From assembly GCF_963668385.1 (NCBI RefSeq), contig NZ_OY764327.1, positions 2,914,001 to 2,978,000 of the forward strand: a stretch of 64,000 bases of DNA, written 5' to 3'. This document shows positions 53,259-61,490 of this stretch, in pieces. How positions within the stretch are numbered: the first letter of the stretch is position 1; each line of letters begins with the position of its first letter. Made by a program: the position numbers and the translations under genes. The stretch comes from an uncultured Carboxylicivirga sp. Its GTDB lineage: Bacteria; Bacteroidota; Bacteroidia; Bacteroidales; Marinilabiliaceae. Under the pieces are notes generated by a model. The model was not told the DNA's origin. It made no database searches and saw only the letters and a list, made by a program, of their open reading frames with translations.

Positions 53259-53597
53259 ATGGAAGAGACGATGTTAAAATTATTCTGGATCGCAGTAGGC
53301 TCAACCGGATCGCTGGCAGTTGGGATTCTGCTCGTTATCATCCGAAACGCTATTTCTAAAAATGCTACGAAGGAAACAGTTGATGCAAAAACCGACCTGC
53401 TTGAAAAGGACATTCAGCATCTGACTAAGGAGCTGGATTCATGTGAGAATAAATTCGCAGTTCTGCACAAACGGATTTCCGATTTACGGGACAGCTCCAA
53501 AGAGATATATGTGAGCAAGGAACTGTTCCACCAGACCATAAAACAGCTCAATGAAAAGCTTGATACGATATTGAAATTTGTAACAGGTAATGCCTGA
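53259..53597 (+). CDS. Membrane-anchored coiled-coil protein of the lysis region
   Basis: 112 residues. N-terminal membrane segment (LFWIAVGSTGSLAVGILLVI) then a coiled coil (DLLEKDIQHLTKELDSCENK). The layout resembles inner-membrane spanins and phage holin-associated proteins. Just upstream of the holin and endolysin genes. Confidence 0.6.
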   Translation: MEETMLKLFWIAVGSTGSLAVGILLVIIRNAISKNATKETVDAKTDLLEKDIQHLTKELDSCENKFAVLHKRISDLRDSSKEIYVSKELFHQTIKQLNEKLDTILKFVTGNA

Positions 53598-53614
53598 GAT
53601 AACGATAAAATACG

Positions 53615-54034
53615 ATGAGAATATTTAAGAAATTATTCAATGCAGGTTCAGCCGAAACTCTGAAAGAAGGGACAAAGCTCATTGATGAAATATTCACTAC
53701 ACAGGAAGAAAAGCTCCAGGGGAAAATGGAGCTTTTCAAAATGGCTGTTGCGGACAGAGGTTCTGCACGGGAAATGTATCAGCAGGACAGCTGGCTGCAA
53801 AAAACATTTGCCATGTTCTTTTTGGTTGCGTGGTGCGGATTGACATACATAATGCTGAACTATTTCATTTTCGAGAAGATTCAGCTTGAAGACTGGCAGA
53901 TTGCATTTGTGAGCAGTATCAATGGCGGCATATCCACCAAACTAAGCACAATCATAGACTTCCTTTTTGGCGGTGCAATTTCAGGGGTAAACAGTGTAAA
54001 TCTAAAACGAAAGAAAAATGCAAAAGACATTTGA
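53615..54034 (+). CDS. Holin-like protein
   Basis: 139 residues. Amphipathic N-terminus (residues 1-60), then two membrane segments (FAMFFLVAWCGLTYIMLNYF; SSINGGISTKLSTIIDFLF and on) and a basic tail (NLKRKKNAKD). Matches the form of the 3TM holins of gene-transfer and prophage type. Would make lesions that release the endolysin. Overlaps the endolysin gene by 17 bp. Confidence 0.65.
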   Translation: MRIFKKLFNAGSAETLKEGTKLIDEIFTTQEEKLQGKMELFKMAVADRGSAREMYQQDSWLQKTFAMFFLVAWCGLTYIMLNYFIFEKIQLEDWQIAFVSSINGGISTKLSTIIDFLFGGAISGVNSVNLKRKKNAKDI

Positions 54035-54584
54035 TGAATTATTTGAAGGAGTGATAAAGCATGAAGGTTTTTATGCCAATGTTGAAGGAGACAGGGGAGG
54101 CGAAATGTATATGGGTGTAGCCAGAAACCTGCATCCAACATGGAGAGGATGGAAAATTATAGATGCTTACAAAGCTGAACATGGCAAAATACGCCATAAC
54201 CAAAACTTGAACATTGTAGAATTATATGAGCTGGTCAAAGTCTTTTACAGACATACATTTTACCATACGAACCGCATAGAATCCATAAGCCACGGGGCGT
54301 TGCAGGAAATTATATTTGACTGGTGCGTAAACAGCGGTCGGTATGGAAGCAAACGAGTTCAAAGAGTGCTAAATCAATTCTATAGTGCAGGTTTAATAAC
54401 GGACGGTATTATTGGCTATAAAACCCTGTCTGCAATTAATTCATGTGAACCTGAAGAACTATTTGATGAGATTAAGAATGCAAGAATCCGCTATTACCAT
54501 CAAATTGCCAAGAAGGGGAAGAACTATTTGTTTTTGGAAGGGTGGCTGAAAAGGATTGGGGAGATAGTATTTGAAGATATGTAG
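54018..54584 (+). CDS. Endolysin, GH108 muramidase
   Basis: 188 residues. Glycoside hydrolase 108 signature: FEGVIKHEGFYANVEGDRGG with catalytic Glu16, then MGVARNLHPTWRGW and the FDWCVNSGRYGSKRVQRVLN region; the C-terminal half is the peptidoglycan-binding PG_binding_3-type helical domain. Cleaves the glycan strands at lysis. The gene order coiled-coil protein, holin, endolysin is a normal lysis cassette, so the element is built to release particles. Confidence 0.88.
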   Translation: MQKTFDELFEGVIKHEGFYANVEGDRGGEMYMGVARNLHPTWRGWKIIDAYKAEHGKIRHNQNLNIVELYELVKVFYRHTFYHTNRIESISHGALQEIIFDWCVNSGRYGSKRVQRVLNQFYSAGLITDGIIGYKTLSAINSCEPEELFDEIKNARIRYYHQIAKKGKNYLFLEGWLKRIGEIVFEDM

Positions 54585-54654
54585 TGTCGCTTGCATCGTA
54601 AGTAAACAGCCTTAATTTGTTATATTGCATATAAAATAACTCAAACAAATAAAC

Positions 54655-54927
54655 ATGAATAAATCAGAATTAGTAAGTGCAATTGCATCCGAAAGTGGAT
54701 TATCTAAAACAGATTCAGAAAAAGCATTGCAAGCAACAACAGAAGCTATTAAAAATGCTTTAGCGAAAGGTGAAAGTATTCAATTGATCGGATTCGGAAC
54801 TTTTTCTATAAGCGAACGTGCAGCTCGTACAGGTCGAAATCCTCAAACAGGAAAAGAGATTCAAATTGCAGCAAAGAAAGTTGCCAAATTTAAACCGGGC
54901 AAAGCTTTGGACGAAGCAATTAACTAA
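54655..54927 (+). CDS. HU-family DNA-binding protein
   Basis: 90 residues, the normal HU length: MNKSELVSAIASESGLSKTD, GFGTFSISERAARTGRNPQTGKEIQI and the C-terminal KFKPGKALDEAIN. Bends and compacts DNA; at the edge of an integrative element it may assist the integrase (HU/IHF role) or condense viral DNA. Followed by a terminator. Confidence 0.92.
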   Translation: MNKSELVSAIASESGLSKTDSEKALQATTEAIKNALAKGESIQLIGFGTFSISERAARTGRNPQTGKEIQIAAKKVAKFKPGKALDEAIN

Positions 54928-54939
54928 AAGAATATGGGA

Positions 54940-54962
54940 GGAGGTTTGTGCCTCCTTTTTTA
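54940..54962 (+). terminator. Terminator after the HU gene
   Basis: GGAGG (54940-54944) pairs with CCTCC (54951-54955), followed by a run of T. Confidence 0.65.
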
Positions 54963-55067
54963 TTGCCTGTAAATTTGATGTGTTAAAATCAAATAAAAAG
55001 AATGAGCGAATTGAAAAAGTTTGCTTTTATTTTTTACCTGTTTAGTATATGTATTTTGCCTGTAAAT

Positions 55068-55088
55068 GTATGGCAATTTGTATGGCAA
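55068..55088 (+). repeat. Paired GTATGGCAA boxes, right end
   Basis: Second copy of the box pair at 8473-8493, same orientation, 99 bp inside the right direct repeat. Candidate integrase arm sites. Confidence 0.55.
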
Positions 55089-55169
55089 ATAAATATTTAC
55101 ACCTTCTTAAATTTAGCTTTATTTAGCTTATTATCAGTTAAATAAAGCATAAATAGAAATCTTTAGTTA

Positions 55170-55187
55170 CATTCCTTATACAAAATG
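55170..55187 (+). repeat. attR candidate: right direct repeat of the element
   Basis: CATTCCTTATACAAAATG, matching 8343-8360 with one mismatch. It is followed at once by TTAGCGGG, the left end of the next cassette, whose complement CCCGCTAA is at 56287-56294. The cassette is complete, so the element ends precisely at the attC core. Confidence 0.7.
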
Positions 55188-55212
55188 TTAGCGGGTCGTT
55201 TTTTATTATTTT

Positions 55213-55243
55213 TTTGTTCTTTAATCTGCAATAGTTATATTTG
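55213..55243 (+). promoter_or_regulatory. Bacteroidota-type promoter inside a cassette
   Basis: TTTG (55213-55216), 19 bases, TATATTTG (55236-55243), perfect match. Lies 38 bp before the MarR gene and shows that a cassette can bring its own promoter. Confidence 0.65.
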
Positions 55244-55280
55244 TAACCATTATTTATATAACTAAATTCCTGCAATATTA

Positions 55281-55718
55281 ATGAATAAAAATATATCAAC
55301 GGAAATAAATAGTCTAAATTTAATAAAGTATGCACTCTATAAAGACTATTATATTCCAGAAGAATTATCTTATTTAAATCTAACACAAGAACGAATTTTA
55401 ATAACTGTAAAAAACTCAACAAATTCTACAATGGTTTCGATTGCGAGGGAGATTGGATTAGAAAAAGGACCTTTCTCTCAAACTATCGACAAGCTTGAAA
55501 AAATAGAACTTATTGAAAGAATTCGCTCTCCTGAAGACAAACGAAATATCAAGCTGAAATTAACAAAAAAAGGTGATGATATTTCCAGTAAAATTCTCTT
55601 TGCAATGGAAGACCATTTTAAATCAATAGTAGGGAACTTGTCAGAAAAAGAATTAAATGATTTGTTCAAAGCTTTTAATATAATTAAATCAATAGCAAAT
55701 AAATTATTACAAAAATGA
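55281..55718 (+). CDS. MarR-family transcription regulator (cassette gene)
   Basis: 145 residues. Winged-helix layout: TMVSIAREIGLEKGPFSQTID (recognition helix region), then LIERIRSPEDKRNIKLKLTKKG (the wing with the typical DxR). Probably represses its own operon with the overlapping membrane protein gene, and responds to a small ligand. One of the few plus-strand genes of the array. Confidence 0.88.
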   Translation: MNKNISTEINSLNLIKYALYKDYYIPEELSYLNLTQERILITVKNSTNSTMVSIAREIGLEKGPFSQTIDKLEKIELIERIRSPEDKRNIKLKLTKKGDDISSKILFAMEDHFKSIVGNLSEKELNDLFKAFNIIKSIANKLLQK

Positions 55719-56191
55719 AAATGCCAATAAACAGAAAAGAACAACTTGTGTATACCTTTTTAATGGTCATATTTATGGTTATAACTATGACACTTTATAA
55801 TAATTTTTTAAATAATGGTTTCTCAATAAATAGTATTAAAAATTCCTGGCTTTCCTTTCCATTTACTTTCATAGTTGCTTTCATATGTGAATGGTTTGTT
55901 GTTTCAAGAATTGGCATGTCATTGCTTTTCAAGATACTTAAGGACAATGATTCGAATATGAAGAAAATGTTAATCACGCCACTTATTATAGTCTTTGGTA
56001 TGGCAACATTAATGTCCCTTTATGGTACGATACTTTCCGTCGGATTTACAAATCAAATTCCGATAATTTGGTTGCGAAACTTTTCTATCAACTTCATTTT
56101 TGCATATCCACTACAAATATTAATTGCACGTCCATTAATAACATTTGTTTTTAGAAAAGTTTTTCCAGTCGGAACTATTATTGCCAAATAA
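55715..56191 (+). CDS. DUF2798-like membrane protein (cassette gene)
   Basis: 158 residues, four membrane segments in two similar halves: TFLMVIFMVITMTLYNNFLN with WLSFPFTFIVAFICEWFVV, and LIIVFGMATLMSLYGTILSV with WLRNFSINFIFAYPLQILI. This duplicated pattern is that of DUF2798. ATGA overlap with marR means a two-gene cassette. Transport or stress role regulated by MarR is likely but unspecified. Confidence 0.75.
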   Translation: MKMPINRKEQLVYTFLMVIFMVITMTLYNNFLNNGFSINSIKNSWLSFPFTFIVAFICEWFVVSRIGMSLLFKILKDNDSNMKKMLITPLIIVFGMATLMSLYGTILSVGFTNQIPIIWLRNFSINFIFAYPLQILIARPLITFVFRKVFPVGTIIAK

Positions 56192-56292
56192 ATCAGACTT
56201 TTGAATACCAAATAATCATCCCATTCATTTTTGTTTGGGATGTTTTTTTGAATTATTATCAATACGGCTTGATGTTGCTTTAAATGCCCGCT

Positions 56293-56414
56293 AACGGTTC
56301 GCATAAGAATAGTAGCCGACTGCGTGGTAATTTCCTGTCAAATTACAAGAAAGCTCAAACGGGCTGCAAGCCTTAAAATTACTGGTAATTCGGCTATTAT
56401 TTTTATGCATTGTT
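56293..56414 (+). repeat. attC-like repeat, variant type (TTCGCATAAG)
   Basis: AAC at 56293-56295, GTT at 56412-56414. Arms CGCATAAGAATAGTAGCCGA and TCGGCTATTATTTTTATGC pair imperfectly. Unrelated in sequence to the 124-bp family but with the same architecture. Confidence 0.7.
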
Positions 56415-56425
56415 GTGTGCAGTTA

Positions 56426-57703
56426 TTAATATATCTTTTCTACTTTCTTACCTAACCATTCAAATAAAGTCATCTTTCCATTCAAATATTCTTCAATTTC
56501 AGGTCTTCCGATAAGTACAATGTGATAATTCTCTCTACCTATTCGCTTTAAATGATTTATTGCTTCTCTTGTAAATCCATTAATTGAGACAAAAAAACCA
56601 AGGTGAGTAACATTGTTATGATTCCTTAGTTTTGTTTCAAAATCTCTCATTTCTTTCGAACCAATTTTCTTATTCCAATTTTTACATTCAACGAAAAACA
56701 TAGAACCAAATGCTGTCCAAAAGGCAGTTGTCATATTATTTACAATAACTAAATCAATTTCTTCATCCCCTGTTTTCACTCTACTACTTGAAACTTTAAG
56801 ACTCTTATTAGAAGTAAATATTAACTCTGTAAGAGTTTCAAGCATCTGCACTTTTGTGTATGAATTCTTTTCTACTAAGCATGCATTAAATAATTCTAAT
56901 CCTCGAGACTTAATATACTTCTCCTTAAGGAAATCTTCTTTCGTTATTAGCGGATTAAAGAACTTATTATACAAATTGATTTTATCAACCAACCTAGTTG
57001 CTAATTCCGAATGTAACTCTTTTACTTCTTGTTCTTCATCAACAATATCATTTAAGTCTAATCTTAAAATGGCTTCTTTAGGCATAGATTCAAGAAACAA
57101 TCTAAAATAAAACATTGATAGGATCTCAAAGAACTCACGTAACATCTCCCAATCTAGCAATTCACAAATAATAAGAGTCCATGGCGAATATTCTAATTCC
57201 TTCCCAATCACCCCCATATGTATCTCTTCAAAATCGATTATAAAATGCTTAGAGTCAATTTTTCCGTGAGTAGAGTCTAATATACTTGGTAGATTTTTGC
57301 AAAAATCTCTTAATTCTTCCTCTCTTGATAGTTTTGGAAATGTGTCTAAATGTAGTTGCAGTTTTCTCTCTAGCTCTTTTTCTGACATTGTTCTATCTGC
57401 AGAAGATATTACTTCAATCAACCGCTCTTTAACAACTTGATAAAATTCACTATAAAAGAAACCGTATACATCTACAATTTTATCGAAATCATAACCATAG
57501 TTATCTAATATTTCTATTGACTGTTTTACAGAGCATTTATATCCTATTTCCTCAAAAACAACGTTGTCGTCATCTTCACCTTCACTGTCTTGGATTTCTT
57601 TATAAAACATATTCTCTTTGAAGAAAAATGAAAGAAAAGAAGGAATATCATATTTCCAAGAAAAATAGTATTTGTCTAGATATAGTTGAGTGTAACGCCC
57701 CAT
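56426..57703 (-). CDS. Restriction-endonuclease-like protein, Mrr type (cassette gene)
   Basis: 425 residues. The C-terminal 140 residues form a PD-(D/E)XK domain: TGDEEIDLVIVN (acidic ligand) and MFFVECKNWNKKIG (E-x-K), then REAINHLKRIG, as in Mrr-like type IV enzymes that cut modified DNA. The N-terminal 280 residues are helical and unassigned, possibly the sensor. Cassette flanks TTGTGTGCA and TGCACACAA. Likely defence cargo. Confidence 0.8.
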   Translation of the reverse strand: MGRYTQLYLDKYYFSWKYDIPSFLSFFFKENMFYKEIQDSEGEDDDNVVFEEIGYKCSVKQSIEILDNYGYDFDKIVDVYGFFYSEFYQVVKERLIEVISSADRTMSEKELERKLQLHLDTFPKLSREEELRDFCKNLPSILDSTHGKIDSKHFIIDFEEIHMGVIGKELEYSPWTLIICELLDWEMLREFFEILSMFYFRLFLESMPKEAILRLDLNDIVDEEQEVKELHSELATRLVDKINLYNKFFNPLITKEDFLKEKYIKSRGLELFNACLVEKNSYTKVQMLETLTELIFTSNKSLKVSSSRVKTGDEEIDLVIVNNMTTAFWTAFGSMFFVECKNWNKKIGSKEMRDFETKLRNHNNVTHLGFFVSINGFTREAINHLKRIGRENYHIVLIGRPEIEEYLNGKMTLFEWLGKKVEKIY

Positions 57704-57735
57704 TTATTATTCTGTTAGTTTTTTTAATTGCACAC

Positions 57736-57819
57736 AACTTCTAACTAGGCGCTGAAATGGAAACTGCTATTATATGTGAATATAATAGCCGGTTTCTGTT
57801 TTTGCGTTTAGTGAGTGTT
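57736..57819 (-). repeat. attC-like repeat, short variant type
   Basis: AAC at 57736-57738, GTT at 57817-57819. Arms TAGGCGCTGAAATGGAAACT and GGTTTCTGTTTTTGCGTTTA face each other around an inner TGCTATTAT / ATAATAGC stem. Confidence 0.65.
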
Positions 57820-58189
57820 ATGGGCTGTTATTAAAAAAAAATAACAGCGAACCCGTTGTCGGTATTGTCCTTTGCTAGGCTATTTATCCCGTTTTTTGGT
57901 TTCACCCTGTTTCGGCTACACGTATTCTCTATTATATTTTATATGGAGTGTCCGTGTGCCAGGTCTAAAAGTAGTCATTCTTAAAAGGTCCGTTTTGTTT
58001 GAGAAGGTTTAAATCAAACTTGACTTTTTGATTTAAATCGAATAACTTCTCTAACAGTAAATGCTTGATAACCTAAATTGCCTAAATAATTAAGCTTGCG
58101 CGATGGCCGTGGGCTGCGCAAATTCATCTTTCGCCCGACTTTCGTAAAAAATCCTCCCAATAGTCATTGTTGTTCGTCGGTTAGCGCAT
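57820..58189. other. Cassette-sized segment without a supported gene
   Basis: Starts with a perfect hairpin GCTGTTATT / AATAACAGC (57824-57848) around seven A, which could be a terminator or a minimal empty cassette followed by AACCC. The remainder has no ORF I can support. Flanks TTATGGGC and GCGCATAA match with one mismatch. Confidence 0.4.
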
Positions 58190-58312
58190 AACGTTTGCTG
58201 GATGAAGTCGTGGCGCGTTAGTCGTGGTGTCGTGTCACCCGATAGGGGGACAAAGACGGTAGACTAAGGTGTCAGGACGAGCAAAGCGCGCCATGCTTTA
58301 TTCCAGCGTGTT
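58190..58312 (-). repeat. attC-like repeat, 124-bp family, copy 11
   Basis: AAC at 58190-58192, GTT at 58310-58312. One base shorter in the right arm (TTTATTCCAG). Confidence 0.85.
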
Positions 58313-58647
58313 ATAATTTGTTGTTTATTGCTCCAAATGAAGCAAATGTGTTTTTTATATTATCTCTTAAAGAAATCTCAAGAGTTATTTGTCCCAATAC
58401 GATTTGTCAATCAAACTCCTAATAAAAAATGCTTGTCGGAGTTTCAAATCTATTTGTCGGTCAGAATAAGTGAAAGTCTCGATTTGAGCGCCTTGTAAAT
58501 CCTATATTTTGTTCACGTTTGAAAATCAATTCTAAAAGGTACACAAGCTGATCAAGTTAAAAGTTTCAAGTTCCGTGGACTTTTCAAAAACCAATATCTA
58601 AACATCCAAATTAAGCTAATCTTCGTAAACCCGCCACAATAAATTAT
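58313..58647. other. Cassette with no convincing gene, family A (second copy)
   Basis: Homologous to 1386-1718 although 57 kb away. Flanks TTATAATTTG and AAATTATAA differ from the first copy's, so this is a sister cassette with a different core, not a copy of the same site. Confidence 0.55.
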
Positions 58648-58771
58648 AACGTTGGCTGGATGAAGTCGTGGCGCATTAGTCGTGGTGTCGTGTCACCCGT
58701 TAGGGGGACTAAGACAGTAGACAAAGGCGTCAGGACGAGCAAAGCGCGCCATGCTTTATTTCCAGCGTGTT
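58648..58771 (-). repeat. attC-like repeat, 124-bp family, copy 12
   Basis: AAC at 58648-58650, GTT at 58769-58771. Left arm AACGTTGGCTGG; middle haplotype GACAGTAGACAAAGGCGTC. Confidence 0.85.
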
Positions 58772-58785
58772 GTAACACGTTTTTT

Positions 58786-59250
58786 TTAATTCTCTATAAC
58801 AATTGTATTGTCATAGGTTTCCATACTCAAAAGATCTATTGTCCCACAATTTGGTTTATGATATTTTTTAGTATCGGGGATTCCTCGATTGTCTCTTTCC
58901 AAACTCTCATTAAATTTGAATTTTAGCGTATCCAATTTATTGTCTAGAACTTTTGATTGGTGATTTACAATTTCCCAATCGTAATTGTCGTTTTTCCAAC
59001 AAATACTGATTTCATCGCCAATTGGATCTATTCCACTTATGTCAAGTTTTACGTAATTTGTTTTTGGAATGGAATTATGTTGTCCATTAATAATGTACCT
59101 CGTTTCTCCGTGCGTTATAATTGTCACGCATTGCTTTCTGTCAACAGAGTAAATTCGAAAATTTGATCTATTTGGAAAGTCACAAGAAGAAGTCAGAATA
59201 ATTAAAATTCCAAGGATAAAAAAACTAATGTGTCTATTATTAAATCTCAA
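58786..59250 (-). CDS. Lipoprotein of unknown function (cassette gene)
   Basis: 154 residues if it starts at the TTG at 59250-59248; the only ATG upstream in frame lies inside the next attC and would add a meaningless tail. The TTG start gives LRFNNRHISFFILGILIILT, then SSC, a clean lipoprotein signal with lipobox TSSC. The rest has no recognisable motif. Cassette flanks TTGTAACACG and TGTGTTACAA. Confidence 0.6.
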   Translation of the reverse strand: MRFNNRHISFFILGILIILTSSCDFPNRSNFRIYSVDRKQCVTIITHGETRYIINGQHNSIPKTNYVKLDISGIDPIGDEISICWKNDNYDWEIVNHQSKVLDNKLDTLKFKFNESLERDNRGIPDTKKYHKPNCGTIDLLSMETYDNTIVIEN

Positions 59251-59277
59251 TTTTCGTAAGCTTGTTAAATGTGTTAC

Positions 59278-59400
59278 AACGTTTGCTGGATGAAGTCGTG
59301 GCGCATTAGTCGTGGTGTCGTGTAACCCGTTAGGGGGACTAAGACAGTAGACAAAGGCGTCAGGACGAGCAAATCTAGCCATGCTTTATTCCAGCGTGTT
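59278..59400 (-). repeat. attC-like repeat, 124-bp family, copy 13
   Basis: AAC at 59278-59280, GTT at 59398-59400. Has TGTAACCCG where others have TGTCACCCG, and CAAATCTAGCC in the right arm. The IS91-type element begins just after it. Confidence 0.85.
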
Positions 59401-59616
59401 GCACTAAACCTAAAGGTAGCTAAAGTCCGTTGCCCTTGCTACCTTTATATGTGTTAATAAAATATTGTACCATGAAAAAAAAGCTTTACCAGAATCGATG
59501 AAGCTCGTTCTTCATTATCCAAATTTAACGAATTATACGTTAAACTGGAAAGACATATTGCTATTACCGGCAAAAGCCTGAGTACCCTGCATAATTATGG
59601 CCGTTGTCTGGCTACC

Positions 59617-60381
59617 ATGGCTTTGCATTTCAACTGTTGTCCCACCCAACTGGAAGAAGACCAGGTTCTGGATTATCTTCATTTCCTACAACAACAGAGT
59701 CGAAAACCATCCTCCTCTTATTTGAAACATACCGTTTACGGTCTTCGTTTGGCGTACAAGGTAACCGGTGTTCCTTCTAAACAAGTCTTTTTACCAAAAA
59801 TGAAGTTACCCAAAAAACTTCCGGTTGTATTAAGTCAAACAGAGGTGAGACGTTTGATCAAAGCCGCTCCATTACTAAAACATCAGTTGATTATCGGACT
59901 TATTTATGGCTGCGGACTGCGACGTTTCGAATTAATCAACCTACAGATAAAAGATGCCGATCTGGATCGTTGTATGCTCTACATTCGTGAAGGAAAAGGG
60001 CGCAAAGACCGTTATGTCCCCCTTGGATGGCTATTGGTTAAAGGACTGAAAAAATACCTTGCTGCAGAAAAACCCTATCGCTGGCTTTTCAACGGAAGAG
60101 GACCCGACGGAAACCTACAACAGTATTCACCCACCGGTGTACAATGGGCCATTCGTCAAGCAGCTAAAAAAGCCGGTATTCAAAAACAAGTTACCTCCCA
60201 TGTTTTACGCCATACCTACGCCACTCATCTGCTGGAAATGGGGTTGGATATTATGACGCTGAAAGATCTGCTGGGGCATGTCGATATTAAAACAACCTTA
60301 GTTTACCTGCACGTGGCGCAACTGAATAAAGAACGAGCCTTTTCGCCTTTGGATTGGCTATATAAGAAACCTCGATTATGA
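59617..60381 (+). CDS. Tyrosine recombinase of the IS91-type element, N-terminus frameshifted
   Basis: Annotated from the first in-frame ATG (254 residues). Catalytic residues: Arg in YGCGLRRFEL, HVLRHTYATHLL, LGHVDIK, and Tyr in TTLVYLHVAQ. The same frame is open further upstream (RIDEARSSLSKFNELYVKLE, then HIAITGKSLSTLHNYGRCLA, a SAM-like domain). An ATG at 59472 would reach it if the run of eight A (59475-59482) had seven. A frameshift in a homopolymer has either inactivated the full-length protein or is bridged by slippage. Confidence 0.85.
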   Translation: MALHFNCCPTQLEEDQVLDYLHFLQQQSRKPSSSYLKHTVYGLRLAYKVTGVPSKQVFLPKMKLPKKLPVVLSQTEVRRLIKAAPLLKHQLIIGLIYGCGLRRFELINLQIKDADLDRCMLYIREGKGRKDRYVPLGWLLVKGLKKYLAAEKPYRWLFNGRGPDGNLQQYSPTGVQWAIRQAAKKAGIQKQVTSHVLRHTYATHLLEMGLDIMTLKDLLGHVDIKTTLVYLHVAQLNKERAFSPLDWLYKKPRL

Positions 60382-61490
60382 AGCCCCGGTATGAAGTGGC
60401 CGATGTGCTTCAGTTGCAACACGACCTCATTGACAGCCTGTGTTTCAACAGCTGGCAGGCACGTACTTTATATGCTTTGTCGGTTTGTCGAACCGCTCAA
60501 TTAGGTGGTCATATCGATCGTTGTGACCATCCCGATTGTCATGCCCTTCATTTAAGTTACAATAGTTGTCGTAATCGTCATTGCCCCAAATGCCAGGGAC
60601 ACAAACGGGAACAATGGATTCGTAAGCGTGAAGCTGACCTGTTAAATACCACTTACTTTCATCTGGTGTTTACCTTGCCTGATACACTGAATCAATTGGC
60701 ACTATACCAACCTGCTTTGCTCTACGGACAACTTTTTAGGGTGGTCTGGAGTGTGATTCAGACCTTTGCTTCCGATCGTAAATGGATGGGTGCCAAAACC
60801 GGTATGGTGGCCATCCTGCATACCTGGGGACAAAACCTGAGCCTGCATCCTCATCTGCATTGCATTGTGCCGGGTGGAGGAATCTCTAACCAACAAAAAT
60901 GGAAATCGGTACAACGAACCAATAAGTTTCTGTTCCCGGTTAAAGCCTTAAGCAAAGTATTCAGAGCTCGTATGATGAAGGCCTTACGGCAAAAAACAAA
61001 GCTAAATCAACAAGAAGCTAAGCTGTTGATGAGTCAGCCTTGGGTGGTGTATTGCAAACAACCTTTCTTTGGTCCCTCACAGGTAATCGAATACCTTGGT
61101 CGTTACACCCATAAAACGGCTATCAGTAATCATCGAATCAAGACGATTGATGAAAATACCATCACTTTTTCTGCTAAAGATTATCGAAAAGGTGGTAAGC
61201 AATATCCGCTTACCCTTACTCATGCTGAATTTATCCGTCGTTTTGCCCTGCATATCCTACCCAAAGCTTTTGTGCGGATACGACATTATGGAATACTGGC
61301 TTCATCCATTAAGCAAAAAGTGCGCGAAGCTGTTGAACAGCAAATTGGAAAAGCTCTTATCCCTGTTCGTCCTCCTGTGAAACACCGACTTTGCTATACC
61401 TGTGGTAAGGGACAACTGATTACCATCTTAACCTTCGATGCTCGTGGGCCTCCACCTATCGAAATCCTTCAACACCTCACACAAAACTAA
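60378..61490 (+). CDS. IS91-family transposase
   Basis: 370 residues. N-terminal zinc-binding cysteines (CDHPDCHALHLSYNSCRNRHCPKCQGHKR, in pieces C-x4-C and C-x4-C-x2-C). HUH motif in LHPHLHCIVPGGG. The catalytic tyrosine region is VIEYLGRYTHKTAISNHRI. A C-terminal zinc motif (CYTCGKG) is present. Rolling-circle transposase; intact. Its ATG overlaps the recombinase stop. Confidence 0.9.
   Translation: MKPRYEVADVLQLQHDLIDSLCFNSWQARTLYALSVCRTAQLGGHIDRCDHPDCHALHLSYNSCRNRHCPKCQGHKREQWIRKREADLLNTTYFHLVFTLPDTLNQLALYQPALLYGQLFRVVWSVIQTFASDRKWMGAKTGMVAILHTWGQNLSLHPHLHCIVPGGGISNQQKWKSVQRTNKFLFPVKALSKVFRARMMKALRQKTKLNQQEAKLLMSQPWVVYCKQPFFGPSQVIEYLGRYTHKTAISNHRIKTIDENTITFSAKDYRKGGKQYPLTLTHAEFIRRFALHILPKAFVRIRHYGILASSIKQKVREAVEQQIGKALIPVRPPVKHRLCYTCGKGQLITILTFDARGPPPIEILQHLTQN

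Larger units (their letters stand above)
8361..55187 (+). mobile_element. 46.8-kb integrated element: tailless-virus-like prophage carrying a defence island
   Basis: Bounded by the 13-bp direct repeats at 8348-8360 and 55175-55187. The integrase gene is at the left end, as expected. Inside, in order: integrase and regulators, primase-helicase and iterons, a type I restriction-modification and defence block, then structural, modification and lysis genes of viral type. Base composition is visibly higher in GC in 10-15.8 and 34.9-54.6 kb than in 16.2-34.8 kb, so the defence block probably has a separate origin. No terminase, portal or tail genes are recognisable, and no conjugation genes either. 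Confidence 0.75.

Noticed and set aside
34960-54584. Tailed prophage
   Set aside because: No terminase large subunit, portal, major capsid protease, tape measure, tail tube or baseplate protein recognisable; the fibre and lysis genes alone do not prove a tail.
8361-55187. Integrative and conjugative element
   Set aside because: No relaxase, coupling protein or Tra/VirB genes seen, and the lysis genes argue for particle release.
59617-60381. Integron integrase for the cassette array
   Set aside because: Overlaps and is co-encoded with an IS91-family transposase, and I see no IntI-specific insertion between the catalytic motifs.
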